7,801 bases of DNA from CAVSUR01 sp052143655 (GTDB lineage Bacteria; Actinomycetota; Actinomycetes; Streptosporangiales; Streptosporangiaceae). Where the stretch lies: NCBI GenBank assembly GCA_052143655.1, contig JBKQSL010000008.1, forward strand, positions 1-7,801, written 5' to 3'. This document shows, one piece after another, positions 5,380 through 7,801 of this stretch. The position numbers were made by a program, and so were the translations under genes. Positions within the stretch are counted from its first letter, which is position 1. Each line of letters opens with the position of its first letter. The notes under the pieces were generated by a model. It had not been told where the DNA came from, searched no databases, and was given only the letters and a program-made list of their open reading frames with translations.

Positions 5380-6093
5380 CGCAAGGCCATTGCCTAGTAC
5401 GGCCCCGTTGAGCTTGACGTCGGTGAAGTGAACTGTGCCGAAGTCAGACAGCAGTCCCCGGCCGTAACCCGGAAGGCTCACACCCGCTGCCACACCTGTC
5501 GAGGTACCGCAGGAGCCGTTGTTTCCGAGCCGGATGATCTGTGTCCACCTGAGCGGGGACTGGTGCCTGCGATGGCGCACGTCGGTCAGCCTGAGAGTGT
5601 AGAGATTCTGGTCCGGGCTGCGGACGGTGCCTGATGCGGACATGTGATCCCCCGGCCGCACCGTCCGTTTCCTGAGTTTGATGCGCGACCCGAACACCCC
5701 AACGCACGAGTTGTAGTACCAGGCGTAGTAGTGCGCGTGCCCGCCGATGTTGTCAGCTTCGGTCCCGACCTGCGGCGCGGGGAAGGAGTTGTCCTGGAAA
5801 TTATCGAGGAACCCGACGTAGAACGTGGCGTACTCATCGAAGTAGCCCCGAGGGACGACTTTCGGCTCGACCCACCGCGCGCTGAAGCTGTGCGGGGCGC
5901 CGTTCCAGGTGAACCCACACTCACAGTCGTTAACCGCGTACCCTGCATTTGATGACTGGATTGAATCCCCGTTGCGGACGACTGATGATGACGGTGCGCT
6001 CGCGGCCGATGCTGATCCCCCAGCGGCGGCCAGCCACAGCATGAATACCGTCACGATGGTGACAGTTCCAGTGGTGATTCTCCTCATGGTCAT
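5368..6093 (-). CDS. Secreted G1-peptidase-like (eqolisin-like) protein, C-terminus replaced by IS4
   Basis: The ATG at 6093 has GGGGGG four bases upstream; a second ATG at 6087 is possible. Residues 1-33 form a signal peptide (cleavage near ASA), so the product is exported. The body matches glutamic peptidases of family G1: SNAGYAV near residue 48, SARWVEPKVV (71-80), ATFYVGFLD (89-97), APQVGTEADNIGG (106-118), HYYAWYY (121-127), VRPGDHMSASGTV (146-157) and LLSDFGTVHFTD (214-225). Gln108 fits the catalytic Gln. The catalytic Glu, expected in an AEWIVE-like stretch 17 residues before DFG, appears to be Gly200 (TGVAAG), so peptidase activity is doubtful. The frame passes into the IS4 right end after Gly234, adding NGLALSR and a stop at 5368. 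The native C-terminus lies at 3727-3867; restored length is 276 residues. It lies 23 bases after paralogue 2, in the same operon. Confidence 0.85.
   Translation of the reverse strand: MTMRRITTGTVTIVTVFMLWLAAAGGSASAASAPSSSVVRNGDSIQSSNAGYAVNDCECGFTWNGAPHSFSARWVEPKVVPRGYFDEYATFYVGFLDNFQDNSFPAPQVGTEADNIGGHAHYYAWYYNSCVGVFGSRIKLRKRTVRPGDHMSASGTVRSPDQNLYTLRLTDVRHRRHQSPLRWTQIIRLGNNGSCGTSTGVAAGVSLPGYGRGLLSDFGTVHFTDVKLNGAVLGNGLALSR
5393..5403. repeat. IS4 target-site duplication, right copy
   Basis: An exact copy of the 11 bases at 3857-3867, directly after the element's terminal CCATTG. Confidence 0.93.
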
Positions 6094-6116
6094 TGGCCCC
6101 CCGCGTGTTTTGTCGG

Positions 6117-6608
6117 CTAATTCCAGCCTCGACCCTCAGGGCTGAAGTGCCAGCGAAGAGTTCCTGCTACCTTCCCGTACTTCCCGCGGCCCGAGAAGTG
6201 CAGCCGGGTGAAGTAATGGACCCTGATCGCCGCGCCTTTGCCCAGGCGGATCGAGATGCGCCGGGTGCTGGGACGGTAGAGATGGACGTGCACGTGGCCC
6301 AAGCGCAGCGCCCCGTGGGAATTGATTACCTCCCAGAGCCCGCCCCAACCGCTAGCGTTCCTGGTGCCCCAGTGTGACCAGCCCATGTGAGCAATCCACA
6401 CTTCCGGGCCATCCTCAAGCTGGAAGTGCTTCGGGCGAATTACCCAGCAGTCTCTGTAGTGGCAGTTGTAGAAGCCCACTTCCAGCGTCACCGTGCTCGA
6501 CGGTGATACCTGAACAGCGGCAGGGCGGACAGATGCTGATGCAGCCCCGCCTCCGATGATGACCGCCAGCACGGCGAGGATCGTGATCCACCTTCTGATC
6601 TTCTTCAT
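6117..6608 (-). CDS. Secreted Trp-rich small protein, paralogue 2
   Basis: This is a 163-residue protein with ATG at 6608. Its ribosome site GGAGG overlaps the end of the upstream lipoprotein gene, and only three bases separate that stop from this start, so translation is probably coupled. Residues 1-26 are a signal peptide (KKIRRWITILAVLAVIIGGG, then ASA). The core is clearly homologous to paralogue 1: CWVIRPKHFQLEDGPEVW (54-71), WSHWGTRNASGWGGLW (77-92), VHVHLYRPSTRRISIRLGKG (106-125), YFTRLHFSG (132-140) and LRWHFSP (151-157). Cys49 and Cys54 could form a small disulfide loop; the C-terminal cysteines of paralogue 1 are absent. No catalytic motif is evident. The conserved Trp, His, Arg and Tyr positions point to a structured beta domain, perhaps a binding protein, inhibitor or wall-associated factor. 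The function is unknown to me. Confidence 0.85.
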   Translation of the reverse strand: MKKIRRWITILAVLAVIIGGGAASASVRPAAVQVSPSSTVTLEVGFYNCHYRDCWVIRPKHFQLEDGPEVWIAHMGWSHWGTRNASGWGGLWEVINSHGALRLGHVHVHLYRPSTRRISIRLGKGAAIRVHYFTRLHFSGRGKYGKVAGTLRWHFSPEGRGWN

Positions 6609-6611
6609 TGC

Positions 6612-7223
6612 TCAGCCTCCGGTCTGAACGACGTCAGCACTGACAATGAGGCCGTTCGCGACGGTGTCGGTGCCGGTGTAGTGCTGCACTACTCCCGTGC
6701 AGGTATCGGCTGCGGCCAGGTCGAAGCTGACCTGATCGCCTGCCTCGCCCAGTTCGGTGAGCGTCTGTGTGCCGGTGCAGGCGAACCCGTTGACGAACTG
6801 CTGGTAGGTCTGGCCAGTGACCGCGCCCGAGCTGAGCAGCGCCCATGCCTGCGGGTAGTTGCCTGACTCAATGTCGCCGTAGTACGCGGAGACCACGGCC
6901 CAGGGGTCGGTGACATCCGGATCGGCCGCCGGGGGGCCGGGCTGGGTGACGGCTGGCGCGTTCCGCCGCCGGATGATGATCCTGGTATGGGTGACGGTCG
7001 GCGCGGGCGCGGAGGAGGCCGGCGGCGGGGGTGCGGTGGCTGAGCGCGCCGACGAGACAGGGGTTACAGATGCTGTGCTGCACGCGGAGAGGAGACCGAG
7101 AGCCGCTGCTGACGCCAGGGCGGCGGTAATCCCTTTCCGCGTCCAGGCACTGCGATGGCCCGGCCGGTCGATAACTGCGCGCTTCGTATTACTGGCGACA
7201 GGTTCATCCTGGTCCTCGCGCAT
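6612..7223 (-). CDS. Probable lipoprotein with NTF2-like C-terminal region
   Basis: This is a 203-residue protein with ATG at 7223 and an AGGGGG ribosome site about eight bases upstream. After an unusually long basic N-terminus of about 30 residues comes a hydrophobic stretch (GITAALASAAALGLLSAC) ending in a lipobox, with Cys48 as the likely lipidated residue. Residues 49-105 are a Ser/Thr/Pro/Ala-rich linker that would span the wall. The C-terminal part, DPWAVVSAYYGDIESGNYPQ (from 106), then WALLSSG, QFVNGFACTG and VQHYTGTDTVANG, resembles the NTF2/SnoaL-like fold found in many actinobacterial lipoproteins and proteins of the cell surface. It usually binds ligands or assists assembly rather than catalyses. 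Cys149 and Cys175 may pair. The gene lies three bases upstream of paralogue 2 and 48 bases downstream of the truncated paralogue 3. The lipoprotein call could fail if the long N-terminus makes it a plain membrane anchor. Confidence 0.8.
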   Translation of the reverse strand: MREDQDEPVASNTKRAVIDRPGHRSAWTRKGITAALASAAALGLLSACSTASVTPVSSARSATAPPPPASSAPAPTVTHTRIIIRRRNAPAVTQPGPPAADPDVTDPWAVVSAYYGDIESGNYPQAWALLSSGAVTGQTYQQFVNGFACTGTQTLTELGEAGDQVSFDLAAADTCTGVVQHYTGTDTVANGLIVSADVVQTGG

Positions 7224-7271
7224 GTGCTTCCCCCTGAAGCTGGTGTCCTCCCTTGGCGAGCCCGCCGTCGG

Positions 7272-7688
7272 CTAGAGGCTGGTGGCCCTTGCCAGGCTGG
7301 CGGTCAGGTCGTCCCGATTTCTGGTGGCTGGCGCGGTGCCGCTGACCGTCCACTCTGAGTCCGTCATGCTCCAGCGCCAGTCGCGCGAGAGGCCGACCGG
7401 GTTGCGGACTCCGGTGATCCGCAGGCGGGTGTAGTAGTGGACCACCCGGTTGTCCTGATTCAGGAACCAGCGGCGACGGTACAGGCGGATGTGCGCGTGC
7501 CCGTAGTTCGTGCACCTGACGTCGCATCCGCGGATGTCGCGCGTGCTGCCGCTCGCCGCGAACTTCCGCCACGAGGTCCAGTGGATGCCCCGCGCCTCCA
7601 GCGACGGTCCCTCGATCAGGAAGAAGTGGTGCGGGCGATACCACCAGTAGAACCAGCCCCGGTGGGCATCGACGATGGGTGCGGCTCT
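7272..7688 (-). pseudogene. Secreted Trp-rich small protein, paralogue 3, lacking its 5' end
   Basis: On the minus strand this frame reads HRGWFYWWYRPHHFFLIEGP, then IHWTSWRKFAASGSTRDIRG, CDVRCTNYGHAHIRLYRRRW and VVHYYTRLRITG, ending ARATSL at TAG 7272-7274. The order of motifs (RPxH near the start, HWTSW, HIRLYR, YTRL) matches paralogues 1 and 2, so this is a third, more divergent copy. It keeps a Cys-x3-Cys pair in the middle that, from memory, is typical of the wider family and that the other two copies lack. There is no ATG or GTG in frame upstream. The signal peptide is missing, and the frame runs back to TAA 7704-7706, the stop of a transposase on the same strand. An element insertion or deletion has therefore removed its 5' end. 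It sits at the head of the secreted-protein cluster. Confidence 0.75.
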
Positions 7689-7703
7689 ACTGGGGTGAGC
7701 TGG

Positions 7704-7801
7704 TTATGCTGCGAGGACGAGGCCATCGCGGTATTTGACGTGGTGGATGCGCTTGTGCTCTTGGCGCAGGTGGTAGCGCCAGTAGGCGTCGAAGTCGCCG
7801 T
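7704..7801 (-). CDS. Transposase C-terminus (partial at window edge)
   Basis: The last 31 residues and TAA (7704-7706) of a minus-strand gene are present: GDFDAYWRYHLRQEHKRIHH followed by VKYRDGLVLAA. From memory, this aromatic and His/Arg-rich ending, with YW, H-x-x-x-EH and a terminal small hydrophobic tail, resembles ISKra4-type transposase C-termini; the catalytic part lies outside the window. The short stretch to about 7690 is probably the terminal repeat region of its element, but its other end is needed to prove that. Confidence 0.55.
   Translation of the reverse strand, partial: GDFDAYWRYHLRQEHKRIHHVKYRDGLVLAA

Larger units (their letters stand above)
3868..5392 (+). mobile_element. 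Complete IS4-family insertion sequence (1525 bp)
   Basis: The ends are inverted repeats matching at 17 of 18 bases: CAATGGCCTTGCTTTAAG at 3868-3885, and CAATGGCCTTGCGTTAAG read from 5392 back to 5375. An 11-base direct repeat flanks both ends. The single transposase gene runs left to right and its final stop lies inside the right repeat. The element splits a secreted G1-peptidase-like gene on the opposite strand. Its left end can also fold into a hairpin (GGCCTT at 3872-3877 with AAGGCC at 3883-3888). Confidence 0.94.

Noticed and set aside
7204..7644. Minus-strand open frame of 146 codons
   Set aside because: It overlaps paralogue 3 in another frame. Paralogue 3 has clear similarity to two neighbours, and this frame is His/Arg/Pro-rich noise.
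1..7801. CRISPR array, tRNA or rRNA
   Set aside because: No evenly spaced short repeats, no cloverleaf-like sequence and no rRNA-like conserved stretch was seen on either strand.

Overview
The window comes from a high-GC actinobacterium. Coding is GC-rich with strong third-position GC bias, several short proteins have Gram-positive signal peptides or a lipobox, and the insertion sequences are of types common in Streptomyces and related orders. The genus cannot be fixed from the sequence. The region is accessory DNA worn down by mobile elements: parts of four separate transposase genes are present, and at least four resident genes are broken.

Positions 1-2626 hold the end of an integrase-type transposase (minus strand, cut by the window edge), fused at about 295 to the 3' part of a tetratricopeptide-type (TPR) gene on the plus strand. 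A complete IS630-family element (635-1819) sits in that TPR gene, flanked by TA duplications. Removing the element and one TA restores the reading frame exactly. A 192-residue protein with one N-terminal membrane segment follows 13 bases after the TPR stop.

Positions 2668-3017 hold a frameshifted minus-strand remnant that resembles the N-terminal part of large actinobacterial STAND/TPR proteins.

Positions 3018-7688 hold the most interesting part, a minus-strand cluster for secreted proteins. In transcription order it has: a 5'-truncated member of a small secreted Trp-rich family (paralogue 3), a lipoprotein with an NTF2-like C-terminal region, a second intact family member (paralogue 2), a glutamic-peptidase-like (G1/eqolisin-like) protein, and a third member (paralogue 1). 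The lipoprotein, paralogue 2 and G1-like genes are spaced 3 and 23 bases apart and look like one operon. A complete IS4-family element (3868-5392, 11-base target duplication) has split the G1-like gene. Virtual excision restores a 276-residue secreted protein. It keeps the expected catalytic Gln but appears to have Gly in place of the catalytic Glu. The IS4 transposase itself carries a +1 frameshift at a run of T and C ending in TGA, just after a perfect 10-bp hairpin.

The window ends with the C-terminus of another transposase (7704-7801). Its element appears to have removed the signal peptide and promoter of paralogue 3, so how the remaining operon is transcribed is an open question. No tRNA, rRNA or CRISPR array was seen.
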